Assembly: GCA_024280885.1 (NCBI GenBank)
Contig: JAJRPF010000048.1
Coordinates: 124,001-188,000 of the forward strand
DNA from: Planctomycetota bacterium
GTDB lineage: Bacteria; Planctomycetota; JAJSAM01; JAJVHW01
DNA length: 64,000 nucleotides
Reading direction: 5' to 3'
Part shown: positions 52,668-62,218 of the stretch, piece by piece
Layout: the number at the start of each line of letters is the position of its first letter
How positions within the stretch are numbered: position 1 is the stretch's first letter
Translations under genes and position numbers: made by a program
The notes under the pieces: generated by a model
What the model was told of the DNA's origin: nothing
Databases searched by the model: none
What the model saw: the letters and a program-made list of their open reading frames with translations, nothing else

Positions 52668-54518
52668 CTAGGCGGTCGCCTCCTGGCTGAGAATGTCGGT
52701 GACGATGGCGCGTGCAGGCACCGGCATGCCGTCGTAATGACGCACGCTGCGGAGCTTGGCCGAGATGTGTGGGATCTCGTTGCGGAGCAGGGCCAGCATC
52801 TGCCCGTCGCGGTTTTGCTCGACGACGTAGACGTGGTCGTGCGCGGCGATGAACTCGCCTATTGACTCCGCGAACGGGAAGGCCCGGATGCGCAAGTAGT
52901 CGAACTCGAAACCCTGTTCCTTGAGGCGCGAACGCGCTTCGACGAGCGAGTGATGAACGGTGCCGTAGGCGATGACGCCGACAGGTGCGCCGCCCGCGCA
53001 GCAGTTGCTGCGCTCAGGCGCCGGAACGGCGGGCTTCATCGACTCGAACTTGCGCGTCAGGCGATCGACGTTGCCTTCGTAGACTGCTTCGCTCTCGGTG
53101 TAGCGCGCGTATTCGTTATGGCCGCTGCCGCGCGCAAACCACGCCGCACCATCCACTTCGAGACCCGGGAGCGTGCGCCACGGAATGCCGTCGCCATCAA
53201 CGTCCTTGTAGCGCCCCCACTCCTTCGCCCCGCCCTGCTTCTCGAACCCCTCAGCGGTGGTGATGACCTTGCCGCGGTCGTGGTCCTTGGTGGGGTAGGG
53301 GAGCGGGTCCGACATCCAGTTGTTCATGCCGAGATCGAGGTCCGACATGAAGAACACGGTCGTCTGGAAGCGCTCGGCGAGATCGTGCGCGTCCTGCATC
53401 ATCTCGTACGCCTCGAGGGGCGTGGCAGGCAGGAGCATCGGATGCTTCGTGTCGCCGTGCGAGGCGTAGGCGCAGAAGAGGATGTCGCCTTGCATGGTGC
53501 GTGTCGGGAGGCCGGTCGAGGGGCCGGTGCGCTGCACGTTGGCAATCACGGCCGGGATCTCGGCGTAATACGAGAGGCCGATGAACTCGCTCATGAGCGA
53601 GATACCCGGGCCGGAGGTCGCTGTCATCGACCGCGCGCCCGCCCAGGCCGCGCCCAGCGTCATCCCGATCGCCGCGAGTTCGTCCTCGGCCTGGATGACA
53701 GCGAACGTCGCCTTGCCGTTCTCATCGCGGCGAAATTTCTCGAGGTACTTCTCGGCGGCCTCGACCACCGACGTCGAGGGCGTGATCGGGTACCACGCGA
53801 TGACCGTGACGCCGGCCATGACCGAGCCCAGTCCGGCGGCGGAGTTACCGTCGATCAGAATCTTGCCCTCGGTCAGGTTGCGCTTCTCGATCCGGAACCC
53901 GCCGTCGGGACGCGTCAGGTTCTCGGCGGCCCAGTCGCGGCCGTGGCGCACGGCTTTCTGGTTGATCTCGAGTGCCTTCGGCTTCTTGCCGAACGCGTTC
54001 TCGAGCGCCCCGTCGATGGCCACCATGTCGAGATCGAGAAGCTCGGCCGCCACGCCCACGTAGAGCATGTTCACGACGAGCCTGTGGAGCTTCGGCGGGG
54101 CCACGTCACGCACGAGCGTGCCGAAGGGCACCGCGAAGTAGTGGAGGTCGTCGCGGAGTGTGTCGAGTTTGAACGGCGCGTCGTAGATGATCCAGCCGCC
54201 CGGCGCGCACTTCATGACGTCTTCGCGTGCTGTTTCGCGATTCATGCAGATGACAACGTCGGCCTTCTCGCGGGGGGCGATCCAGCCCTCCTCGGAGAGG
54301 CGCATGACGTACCAGGTCGGCAGTCCCTGGATGTTGGACGGGAAGATGTTCTTCCCGGACACAGGGACGCCCATCCGCATGATCGCGCGGAGCAGCGTGC
54401 TGTTGGCTGTCTGGCTGCCCGTGCCGTTGACGGTTGCAACGCTGATCGAGAAGTCGTTCACGGCGGCGCCGGAGGAGGCGCCAGCGGCCTCGGACTCCTC
54501 GCTGGTGGAGGGTGTCAT
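52668..54518 (-). CDS. korA: 2-oxoglutarate:ferredoxin oxidoreductase, alpha subunit (gamma-alpha fusion)
   Basis: 616 residues. N-terminal ~200 residues are the gamma domain (VNGTGSQTANSTLLRAIMRMGVPVSGKNIFPSNIQ), fused to the pyrimidine-binding alpha domain (ITPSTSVVEAAEKYLEKF, IQAEDELAAIGMTLGAAWAGARS, TSGPGISLMSEFIGLSYYAEIPAVI) and a C-terminal domain with FEFDYLRIRAFPF. The fusion is normal for KorA of this subtype. First gene of the korAB operon. Confidence 0.93.
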   Translation of the reverse strand: MTPSTSEESEAAGASSGAAVNDFSISVATVNGTGSQTANSTLLRAIMRMGVPVSGKNIFPSNIQGLPTWYVMRLSEEGWIAPREKADVVICMNRETAREDVMKCAPGGWIIYDAPFKLDTLRDDLHYFAVPFGTLVRDVAPPKLHRLVVNMLYVGVAAELLDLDMVAIDGALENAFGKKPKALEINQKAVRHGRDWAAENLTRPDGGFRIEKRNLTEGKILIDGNSAAGLGSVMAGVTVIAWYPITPSTSVVEAAEKYLEKFRRDENGKATFAVIQAEDELAAIGMTLGAAWAGARSMTATSGPGISLMSEFIGLSYYAEIPAVIANVQRTGPSTGLPTRTMQGDILFCAYASHGDTKHPMLLPATPLEAYEMMQDAHDLAERFQTTVFFMSDLDLGMNNWMSDPLPYPTKDHDRGKVITTAEGFEKQGGAKEWGRYKDVDGDGIPWRTLPGLEVDGAAWFARGSGHNEYARYTESEAVYEGNVDRLTRKFESMKPAVPAPERSNCCAGGAPVGVIAYGTVHHSLVEARSRLKEQGFEFDYLRIRAFPFAESIGEFIAAHDHVYVVEQNRDGQMLALLRNEIPHISAKLRSVRHYDGMPVPARAIVTDILSQEATA

Positions 54519-54615
54519 CTGGGGAATCTCCGAAGAGGCTGAGTCAGTCTTCCCGAATGCTACGATCCTGCCGGGAGCCGCCTAGAAGAACGGGTGCGCC
54601 GGATTCTCGCTGCGA

Positions 54616-54659
54616 CAAAACGAAGGCGCGAGATGACCAGGAGGGGCCCTCGCGCGCCC
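54616..54659 (-). terminator. Hairpin with T-tract after the aldolase gene
   Basis: On the minus strand, downstream of the aldolase stop (54694), a GC-rich stem (GCGCGAG arms at about 54625-54632 and 54649-54658, imperfect) is followed by CGTTTTG. Stem plus T-run suggests a Rho-independent terminator. Confidence 0.5.
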
Positions 54660-54693
54660 TGTAGAGCAGCGTCGTGTGTTTCTGGCGAGTGGC

Positions 54694-55614
54694 TCAGCTC
54701 TTGTAGATGTCCATGATCTCGTGGAGCAGCGCAACGCCGTCCGCGCGCTCGCGCTGGAACGAGTTGCGTCCGACGATGGAGCCGAATCCGCCGCCAGCAT
54801 GGATCTCGGCGATCTCGGCCAGCACCGCCTCGCGGCCCTTCGCGGCGCCACCGGAGAAGATCACGACGCGGCGACCACCGAAGCACGCCTGCGTGACATG
54901 GCGGATGCGGTCCGTGAGCGTGTCGAGCTTGACGCCCTGCTCCTCGTAGATCTTCTTGTTCGCGTCGAATGCGACGTGGTTCGCGGGGGGCTTGACCTTC
55001 ACGAAGTGCGCGCCGAGTTGGCAGGCGATGTGTCCCGCGTAGCTGATCACGTCGACCGCCGTCTCGCCGGCCGTGTCGATCCCGTGGCCTCGCGGATACG
55101 ACCAGATGACGACGACGAGACCCATGGCCTTCGCCTCGGCAGCCATCTCGCGGATCTCCGCGTACATGTCGTTGCGGTAGTCGGAGCCTGGATAGATCGT
55201 GAAGCCGATCCCGGCGCAGCCGAGCCGGATGGCGTCGTCCACGGACGCAGTCACAGCGGAGTGCTGGTCCGATGGGCCGCCGATGCTGTCGCTATTGTTG
55301 GCCTTGAGGATGAGCGGGAGGACGCCGGGGTAGGCGTCGGCTGCGGCCTCGAGTTGCCCGAGAGGCGCGGCGTAGCCGTTGCAGCCAGCCTCGACCGCGA
55401 GGTCGGCGTGGTAGCGCGGGTCGTAGCCGGCGGGATTCGGGCCGAACGAGCGGTCCGGGCCGTGCTCGAAGCCCTGGTCCACGGGCAGAATCACCAATTT
55501 GCCAGTGCCAGCCAGCCGACCGGTCGTGAGGAAGCGCGCCATGTTGGAGCGCGTGGCCGGATTGTCAGATGGGTACCAAGAGAGGATCTCGCGAACGCGA
55601 TCGGTCAACGACAT
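54694..55614 (-). CDS. fbaB: Class I fructose-bisphosphate aldolase (DhnA/FbaB type)
   Basis: 306 residues of the archaeal/bacterial class I family. ILPVDQGFEHGPDRSF at the N-terminus, YPRGHGIDTAGE in the middle, and the Schiff-base lysine in AHFVKVKPP (Lys206 or 208); a phosphate-binding loop is in FSGGAAKGRE and GFGSIVGRNSFQRE. It cleaves fructose-1,6-bisphosphate (or acts in gluconeogenesis). No metal ligands of class II are present. Single gene. Confidence 0.93.
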   Translation of the reverse strand: MSLTDRVREILSWYPSDNPATRSNMARFLTTGRLAGTGKLVILPVDQGFEHGPDRSFGPNPAGYDPRYHADLAVEAGCNGYAAPLGQLEAAADAYPGVLPLILKANNSDSIGGPSDQHSAVTASVDDAIRLGCAGIGFTIYPGSDYRNDMYAEIREMAAEAKAMGLVVVIWSYPRGHGIDTAGETAVDVISYAGHIACQLGAHFVKVKPPANHVAFDANKKIYEEQGVKLDTLTDRIRHVTQACFGGRRVVIFSGGAAKGREAVLAEIAEIHAGGGFGSIVGRNSFQRERADGVALLHEIMDIYKS

Positions 55615-55773
55615 GGGAAGCTCCGTGCGGTGTTCTTGGACGGGCAGCCTGCAACGTCCCGAATTCTACCGAGGACGAGTCTACCGAGGACGGGGGGGGC
55701 GGAGCCACAACCGGAGCGGCCCGAGCCCAGGCCGACTGACGCGGAGACGGCTCGACGTGCCTGCGATACGGGG

Positions 55774-56532
55774 TCAGAACTCCAATACGTCGCCATCGGC
55801 GCACGCGCTGAGGTTGGGGCGCCCGAGCGCCGCGAGCTGCTTCGAAAGAAGCGTCTCGAAACCGGGCTTCATGTGCGTGGCGATGATCTGGACGTCGTCG
55901 GGCAGGCACTCGACCTCTTCGCCGAGCATCTCGGGCGTCAGGTGCCCGGTCATCTCCGCGAAGTCGCGCATGGCGTTCGGGAACGACGTCTCCAGGAAGA
56001 CGGCCTTGAGCGGGCTGCACGTCGTTGGGAGCGTCTTCATGAAGCCACCGCCGCCCGTGTCGGCGCAGAGCATGACGCTGGCCTCGCCGTCGTCCACCAG
56101 GTAGCCGATCGCTGGCACGGTATGCGGCATCTCAATGGCCGTGAATTTGTAGCCTCCGCAGACGACGGTCTCGCCCGGCGAGATCGTCTCGGAGGCGACG
56201 TACGGGGCGTTCGGGCTGGGCAGCTCGAACGCCGAGAACCACACGCGGTCGTTCATGAGGTGCGTACGGATGTCCTCCATGGTCGCGGGCAGTCCGTGGA
56301 TGACCAGCGCAGGCAGGTCAGGTGAGCGGTTGATCGTGTGCAGCGGGAGGTCGCGCACGTGATCCCAATGCGCATGCGTCAGGAAGACGTGTCGAATCGT
56401 CTGCTGGTCCTCGATCGAGAGCGCCGCCGCGAGAGCGCCAGCATCGATCGAGACGCCGTTGTCCAGCAAGTAGCACGAGGGCTGTCGGTCCGGCGCGCTG
56501 CCTCCGCTGCAACCAAGCACCCTTATCCGCAT
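55774..56532 (-). CDS. Metallo-beta-lactamase-fold cyclic-nucleotide phosphodiesterase (class II-like)
   Basis: 252 residues. Metal motif FLTHAHWDHVRDLPLH (His53, His55, Asp57, His58), further ligands in MPHTVPAIGYLV and LCADTGGGG, and late ATHMKPGF. RVLGCSGGSAPDRQPSCYLLDNGVSIDAGALAAAL is the start found in class II cyclic-nucleotide phosphodiesterases (CpdP/PDE1-like) more than in other MBL proteins. It sits 236 bases downstream of the adenylate cyclase gene on the same strand. A cAMP-degrading role is inferred; other phosphodiesters are possible. Confidence 0.8.
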   Translation of the reverse strand: MRIRVLGCSGGSAPDRQPSCYLLDNGVSIDAGALAAALSIEDQQTIRHVFLTHAHWDHVRDLPLHTINRSPDLPALVIHGLPATMEDIRTHLMNDRVWFSAFELPSPNAPYVASETISPGETVVCGGYKFTAIEMPHTVPAIGYLVDDGEASVMLCADTGGGGFMKTLPTTCSPLKAVFLETSFPNAMRDFAEMTGHLTPEMLGEEVECLPDDVQIIATHMKPGFETLLSKQLAALGRPNLSACADGDVLEF

Positions 56533-56768
56533 CGGCGCCTCACTTCCTCTGCTGTGCGACGCGTCCGCTCGCTTTCACCGGTTCCCGGAACGGTCAACTC
56601 TGATTGCGTCATGTCGGCTCCCCATCGCATCCAGAAGTTTCCAGTTTCGGCCCGCCGCACGGCGGGGCGCCCCAGCGCCACTGCGCCGCTCGGCGACACT
56701 TCGACTGCATCGACCAATACGGCCCGTCCTCGTTACAGGGCCGGTCCATGTCACCGATGCGAGCGTCG

Positions 56769-58709
56769 TTACTCATACGAGCGATCAATGTCGTCGATTT
56801 CCATGCTCGCGTCCGAGCAACTCATCGCGCCCAGAACACGCGTGAGTTCTGCGTCGGTCTCGCCCAGATCGATATCGATCGCACGCCCTTCGTTGCTGAG
56901 CAGGAGTGGCGCGCTGCCCGTGACCCTCCCGGTCGCGACCATGCTGCCCGGTCGCTCCGGTAGATCACACGTGATCTGCACGTCGGCTCCTACTGGAGGT
57001 GCTCCGGCGACGCGAATTGTGACGGCCGTATGCTGCTTGGTGTGGACCTTCGCAATCATCCCGCGTGTCTCGCCGCCATTCCACGTCAGGCTGACAGGCA
57101 GCGCGGCGATCACGCCACGCTCCGTCCGGAGCGAGCGAATCGAGTAGATGTGCACTGGTTCTGCGCGGTTCTTCACGTGAACCGGCGCGAATCCATACGC
57201 ACCGGCATCGTCCTTGATGTCCGCGAACGTCGTCCCCGAGACGAGGATGCAGCGCGGGAAGCCCTTGGACTCGACGCGCTGCGCGAGATTCACGGAGTCA
57301 CCGATGACGGTCCACTCGATGCGATCCTGTCCACCGATGTTGCCAGCGACGAAGTTCCCCGAGTTCAGGCCAACCGCCATGCGGATGCGCGTCTCGCCGG
57401 CCTCGTCGAGCGCGCAATTCAGTTCGAAGAGTCGAACCTGCATCTCGAGCGCGGCCGCGACTGCCATCGGTGCGTGATCTTCGTTCGGGACCGGCGCGCC
57501 CCAGACGGCGAGGACCGCGTCGCCGCCGAATTTGTCGACGGTACCTTCCCACCCGAAGATCGCCTCGAGCATCGACGTGAAGTAGCGGTTCAAGCGCTCG
57601 ACGACCTCGGTCGGCTTCAACCTCTCGGACATCGCGGTGAACCCGACGATGTCCGAGAACATGATCGTCCCGGTGACCTTCTTGCCGCCGAGTTCCGGCG
57701 TCTCGCCGGTGTTGCTGATCTCACGCACGATGTCGGGGGAGAGATACCGCGACAGGCTGGTGCGCATCGTGGTCTCGACCTCGATCGTCGCGACCAATTC
57801 CGCATTCTTGAGAAAGATGGCCATCGGGCCGGCGATGCCCTGGAGCAGGTTGAGATCCGGATGCAGGAACGGCTGCTGCAACGACTCGGTATCCAGGTAG
57901 ATGACGCCGAGGAAGTCGCCCTTCGCCAACAGCGGCGCGCACATGATCGAGCGTCCACCCACTCCGACAATGCTCTCGCGCCCGGAGAAACGATCGTCTG
58001 ACGCCGTGTCAGCCGAGAGCACGGCTTTGCCCTCGCGCTTGACGAAGTGGATCAACGACGTCGAGATGCGCATCACGGACATCGTGGCCGTGGCGAGCCC
58101 GCGCTGGCGTGTCGCGACGACGTGGAAGGCGCCCAACTCGTCGCGCAGCACGACGGCGGCGCGATCGCATTGACTGAAAAGATCGAGGAGCGTGTCCAGC
58201 ACCTCGCGCAGAAGCTCGTCGCGGTCGAGGATCGTCGCCAGTTTCTGGCTGATACGCGAGACCGTGTTCATGCGCTGGTTGATCAGCACCATGTCGCGGT
58301 ACGAGAGCGCGACCGTGGCGCCGGTGTTGTCCTCCTCGACGTCGGCGACTGTCGCACCGGTCAGATTCGTGTCGGCTTCGACGATGCTGACAGAAAAGAG
58401 CGACGAAGACGCTCCTCCTGAGAGGTCCTCGAAGACGATCTTCCCGTAGCCAATCGAGACCACGTCGCCGGTCCGGAGCCGGGACGTGGTGGCGCGCTGG
58501 CCGTTCAGGAGCGACCCGTTGCGGCTGCCAAGGTCCTCGAACTGCCACGCACCTTCCTGGAACCAGATCCGTGCGTGCCGACGCGAGACCAGGTCGCCCT
58601 CGATCTGAATCTCCACCTGCGCGGAGCGTCCGATGATCGTTTCGGACCCGATTTCGATGACGCGTGGCTCGGGGCCGTCGCCGGTGATGGTCAGCTTTGC
58701 TTTGGACAC
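56769..58709 (-). CDS. FHA-GAF-class III adenylate cyclase
   Basis: 646 residues from GTG 58709 (a GTG at 58817 would add 36 residues of no known fold). Order: FHA domain (about 15-90; IIGRSAQVEIQI...SRRHARI...SRNGSLLNG), GAF domain (about 175-310), helical linker, class III cyclase (about 340-500) and a PilZ-like C-terminal stretch (LTWNGGETRGMIAKV...). Cyclase metal Asp353 (FSDIVGFT) and Asp397, Lys393 in VDKFGGD (adenine-type), and WTVIGDSVNLAQR with the transition-state Asn/Arg are intact, so ATP is the expected substrate. FHA would recruit it to phosphothreonine proteins; the twin-FHA gene is divergent next door. Confidence 0.92.
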   Translation of the reverse strand: MSKAKLTITGDGPEPRVIEIGSETIIGRSAQVEIQIEGDLVSRRHARIWFQEGAWQFEDLGSRNGSLLNGQRATTSRLRTGDVVSIGYGKIVFEDLSGGASSSLFSVSIVEADTNLTGATVADVEEDNTGATVALSYRDMVLINQRMNTVSRISQKLATILDRDELLREVLDTLLDLFSQCDRAAVVLRDELGAFHVVATRQRGLATATMSVMRISTSLIHFVKREGKAVLSADTASDDRFSGRESIVGVGGRSIMCAPLLAKGDFLGVIYLDTESLQQPFLHPDLNLLQGIAGPMAIFLKNAELVATIEVETTMRTSLSRYLSPDIVREISNTGETPELGGKKVTGTIMFSDIVGFTAMSERLKPTEVVERLNRYFTSMLEAIFGWEGTVDKFGGDAVLAVWGAPVPNEDHAPMAVAAALEMQVRLFELNCALDEAGETRIRMAVGLNSGNFVAGNIGGQDRIEWTVIGDSVNLAQRVESKGFPRCILVSGTTFADIKDDAGAYGFAPVHVKNRAEPVHIYSIRSLRTERGVIAALPVSLTWNGGETRGMIAKVHTKQHTAVTIRVAGAPPVGADVQITCDLPERPGSMVATGRVTGSAPLLLSNEGRAIDIDLGETDAELTRVLGAMSCSDASMEIDDIDRSYE

Positions 58710-58949
58710 AGCACGAGGATACGACGAGCGCGGCGCGGCGTCCGCGACTTTCCGAATCGGAGAGGTTTGGGGCCTCGTCAGAAATCCGTGCTTTCGCACG
58801 AGGGCGATCTTGATCACAATGCAGGCTCACACGACGGAGGGCATCCTGACATTGGGTTGCCCGGCGCGCACCACGCGCCCGCTTCGATGGCCGCATTGGG
58901 ATGCGGATGGGGGAGCGTCGGTCGCGAACGGGAGGGTGGGGCACGCTTC

Positions 58950-59954
58950 ATGAAGCGCATCCGAGTCACGCTGGGTGGAGAAGTCGTCGCGGAGGTCGAT
59001 GCCGACCGCGAACTCATTTTGGGTCGCGGTGAGGGTGCGGATATCCGCATTCAGGACGGCGAGATCTCGACGCGTCATCTGCGAATCCGACCTGAGGGTG
59101 GGGGCGTCGTCGTTACCGATCTTGGATCCACGAACGGGTCGATGCTCGACGACAGCACTCCTTTGGCGCCGAACCAGGACGTCGAATTGGAGCGCGGCCA
59201 CAAGTTGATGGTTGGCCCCGCGATGGTCGAGGTGGTCGAGTCCGCCGCCGCTGCGGGCGATTCCGAAGGCTATTTCGAGGCCGAGAAGACCGTGGCCGTC
59301 GGGGGCGCTGGCATGCAGGCCGCGCTCATCAACGTGGCTCGGTTCAAGGCAGCTTCGCCGCGGCTCGTGATCGGTGCAGAGCACGATCGCCGGACCGTGC
59401 CGATCACCGAGATGGAAGCGGTCATTGGTCGCGATCGCGAGACGTGTCAGATCGAGATCCCGCACGCGTCCGTCTCGGCGAAGCACGCGAGCATCGTCTT
59501 CGATGGGCATTTTGAGTTGAAGGACCATGGCTCGTCGAACGGGACGTTCGTGGACGGCAACAGGATCTCCGGGGCGGCCACCATCCAGCCAGAGACGGCC
59601 ATCACGATCGGCACCGTGGATTGCCTCTTCGTCTGCAATCAGCCGCAGAGTGACGACGCGGCACGCCTGAACGAAGCGTTGGCGAACCACGCTGCGAATA
59701 TGTCGAAGGTGACGGAGGCGCAGGCGCGTCAGGTGCTCGACGAGCATCGCAAGACGGGACGTCTGCTCGGCGAACTCTTCGTCGAGAAGGGCATGATGTC
59801 GCCGCAGGATTGGGCCGACCTCTGGCGGCAGCGGGAAGTGGTGGCGACTCTCGGTAGCCGCGCAGCAGGCGCCAAGAGCGGTGCCTCGTCGTGGATCGTC
59901 TACGCACTGCTCGCCGTCGCCGTCGCGGTGATCGCGTTCTTGATGTTGAGATGA
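58950..59954 (+). CDS. Twin-FHA protein with C-terminal membrane anchor
   Basis: 334 residues from ATG 58950 (GGGAGGG upstream). First FHA domain 1-95 (LILGRGEGADIRI, STRHLRI, STNGSMLDD), second about 140-225 (AVIGRDRETCQIEI, SAKHASI, SSNGTFVDG). Then a helical piece similar to GspE/MshE N-terminal domains (RKTGRLLGELFVEKGMMSPQDW), and a terminal helix (IVYALLAVAVAVIAFLML). Tail-anchored with domains in the cytoplasm. Divergent from the cyclase by ~240 bases, sharing a control region, and followed by the cytochrome operon. Confidence 0.88.
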   Translation: MKRIRVTLGGEVVAEVDADRELILGRGEGADIRIQDGEISTRHLRIRPEGGGVVVTDLGSTNGSMLDDSTPLAPNQDVELERGHKLMVGPAMVEVVESAAAAGDSEGYFEAEKTVAVGGAGMQAALINVARFKAASPRLVIGAEHDRRTVPITEMEAVIGRDRETCQIEIPHASVSAKHASIVFDGHFELKDHGSSNGTFVDGNRISGAATIQPETAITIGTVDCLFVCNQPQSDDAARLNEALANHAANMSKVTEAQARQVLDEHRKTGRLLGELFVEKGMMSPQDWADLWRQREVVATLGSRAAGAKSGASSWIVYALLAVAVAVIAFLMLR

Positions 59955-60076
59955 GCTGAGGCGTCGCGACGCGAGTTGACTGGGCTGAGCTGAGCTGAGT
60001 TGAGTTGGTTGGGAAGTGGCCCGTACGCGGCAGTTGGCGTGCGGGCGCAAGTGAACGTGGGAAGGGCGCGGTAACG

Positions 60077-62218
60077 ATGAAGCGTTGGTGGATCGTGTCC
60101 GCTGGGATCGCCGCACTCGCGGCGCTACTCGTGCCGTCGGGTGTAACCGAGGGCGCGGGCCCCTTCAGTTTTCCGCATCAGCCCCATATCTCGGAGGCGG
60201 TGGTCACAGCCGGATTGCAGTCCGCGTCTGCGGCGTCGCGCGGCGAGCGGCAGCGCGGTGGTGGCGGCAAGATCGACGCCGAGTGCGTCGTCTGTCACGA
60301 CTTCTCGGCGAAGAAGGCCGATAGCCACCTCTCGAACTGCGCGCCGTGCCACATCGGCGACGCCTATCTACAGGTCGAACTCGGCGACGCTCCCGCTCCC
60401 ACCCGTTCGGCGTTCCCGCATGCAAAGCACATGGAGAGCGGTGATCTCTCCTGTTTCTCCTGCCACCGGACACAGATGGACGAGGGCTGGGTTGAATTCA
60501 GCGTGCCGCCGCCGTCGCTCGGTCCGCGTGGCACCGGCGGGCGCCCCGGCGGCCCGCTCGGCGAGGAGATGTGCGCGGATTGTCACGCCGAGCACGAGCC
60601 GGAGAACGACGAGGTCCCGCAGGATGGCGTCACGGGCGATGGAAAGAGCTGCGCCACGTGCCACACGGGAAAGACGTCGATCTTGCCCATGCAGTACCGC
60701 GCCGACCAGGCGGCCGCGGGCGCCGTACGGCCCTTCCGTCACGTCGATCACGGCGGCGCGAAGGGTGGCTGCGAGACCTGCCACGCGGACATCGAAAAAA
60801 GTACCTCGATCTGGGACTACGACCCGACGGCGGCGACTGCGGCCAAGTGTTCGGAATGCCACGTTTCCGATGCCGCGGGCACGTCGTTGATCGGTCTCGG
60901 TGCTTCGCCGCGAGAGTCGAAGATCCCCTTTGTGTACTTTTCGAAGTTCCCCCACGACGCGCATCTTCGCGAGCCGAAGGGCGAGATCACGGTCAGCGGC
61001 AACGTCAATCGCGATGCGCAATGTGAGACGTGCCACTATCCGGAGGCGGACCCCGCGTCGGCAAAGCTCTTCCCCGGTCGCGTGCCGTCCGGCGAGCCCG
61101 TCGGTCGTTCGGAACTGGTCGACTACCGCGCGTGCGAGCCGTGCCATGCCGATTGGAAGGTCGACAATCACGGGGTTGGCTGGGGTGCTTGCTTCAAATG
61201 CCACACCGGCATGCCCGACGCCGATGGCAAGTTCCCGATCGGGATGACCGAAGTGCAGCGCGATGCGGTCACGCTGACGTCGTTCGCTACGCACCACCAT
61301 CCCGGGATCACGAGGAAGGGTGCGCCGCTCTCCGACGCGAAGGACTCCGGCAAGGCCTGCCGTGAGTGCCACATAGGTGACGTCGATGTCCTGAAGTCGC
61401 GACTGCGCGGCAAGGACTTTGCGCATGCTCCGCACGTTCCCGCCGATCCGGGTGACGCCGACTGTCTCGCGTGTCATCCGACGGCGGCCACGACGTCGTA
61501 TAGCGAGGACCTGCGACGCTTCGAGTCGCGCGTGGGCGGTGCCGGCTCCGTCACGGGCGCTGCTGCGCACGCGAAGGGTTGCATCGAGTGCCATGTCGGT
61601 TCGACCGAGGCGGAACTCGGTGTATCACGACAGAAGATGTCGGTGCCGCAGTTCGATCACAAGGCGCACGTAACGAGCGAGAACTACACGAGTGGCGCGG
61701 TGGGGAGCGGCGCGGCCGGGATCGCGTGTACGGAATGCCATGTGACAGGCGGCGACTCGGGCTACCAGATCCCGGCCGACGTCTCCGATTGCACGAAGTG
61801 CCACAGTCACGATGAGAAACAGACGGAGAACTTCAAGCGAACTGGTCCGGCGTCGGACGTCGGTGAGTCGAAGCTCTGCCTTTACTGTCACGAAGAGGTG
61901 CTCGTCGATGGCGCCACTCCGGAGCGGCGCGAGCGCACACGCAAACACCTGGATCTGCTCGCCGGCGATCAATATCACGATCTGACCGGCGATTGTGCCG
62001 CATGCCACGAGCGCGACGGCCTTGACGGGGCACCGAGCGACTACCGCGAGCGCATCAAGACCGCGCGCATCCGCGGCAGCATCCACGACGACAAGACGCT
62101 TGCGGACAAGTGGTTCAACGATCCGCGTGCGAAGGACGCGGGCGTGCGCGCCGAGGGCACCTGCAAGACGTGCCATCGTCGCGAGCCACGCAGCTACCTG
62201 CGGAGCCTGGGTAAATGA
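60077..62218 (+). CDS. Octadecahaem c-type cytochrome
   Basis: 713 residues from ATG 60077. A signal peptide/anchor (about 4-24) is followed by 18 CxxCH haem sites, the first at Cys70 (CVVCH) and the last at 696-700 (CKTCH). Many His spaced for bis-His ligation (HAKHMESGD, RHVDHGGAKGG, FPHDAHL, HHHPGI, FDHKAHVTS) match cytochrome c7/c3-type packing. Large exported multihaem proteins carry electrons across the periplasm or out to metals. The stop overlaps the membrane cytochrome b start, so electrons probably pass between them. Needs a Ccm or Ccs haem ligation system not present here. Confidence 0.95.
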   Translation: MKRWWIVSAGIAALAALLVPSGVTEGAGPFSFPHQPHISEAVVTAGLQSASAASRGERQRGGGGKIDAECVVCHDFSAKKADSHLSNCAPCHIGDAYLQVELGDAPAPTRSAFPHAKHMESGDLSCFSCHRTQMDEGWVEFSVPPPSLGPRGTGGRPGGPLGEEMCADCHAEHEPENDEVPQDGVTGDGKSCATCHTGKTSILPMQYRADQAAAGAVRPFRHVDHGGAKGGCETCHADIEKSTSIWDYDPTAATAAKCSECHVSDAAGTSLIGLGASPRESKIPFVYFSKFPHDAHLREPKGEITVSGNVNRDAQCETCHYPEADPASAKLFPGRVPSGEPVGRSELVDYRACEPCHADWKVDNHGVGWGACFKCHTGMPDADGKFPIGMTEVQRDAVTLTSFATHHHPGITRKGAPLSDAKDSGKACRECHIGDVDVLKSRLRGKDFAHAPHVPADPGDADCLACHPTAATTSYSEDLRRFESRVGGAGSVTGAAAHAKGCIECHVGSTEAELGVSRQKMSVPQFDHKAHVTSENYTSGAVGSGAAGIACTECHVTGGDSGYQIPADVSDCTKCHSHDEKQTENFKRTGPASDVGESKLCLYCHEEVLVDGATPERRERTRKHLDLLAGDQYHDLTGDCAACHERDGLDGAPSDYRERIKTARIRGSIHDDKTLADKWFNDPRAKDAGVRAEGTCKTCHRREPRSYLRSLGK

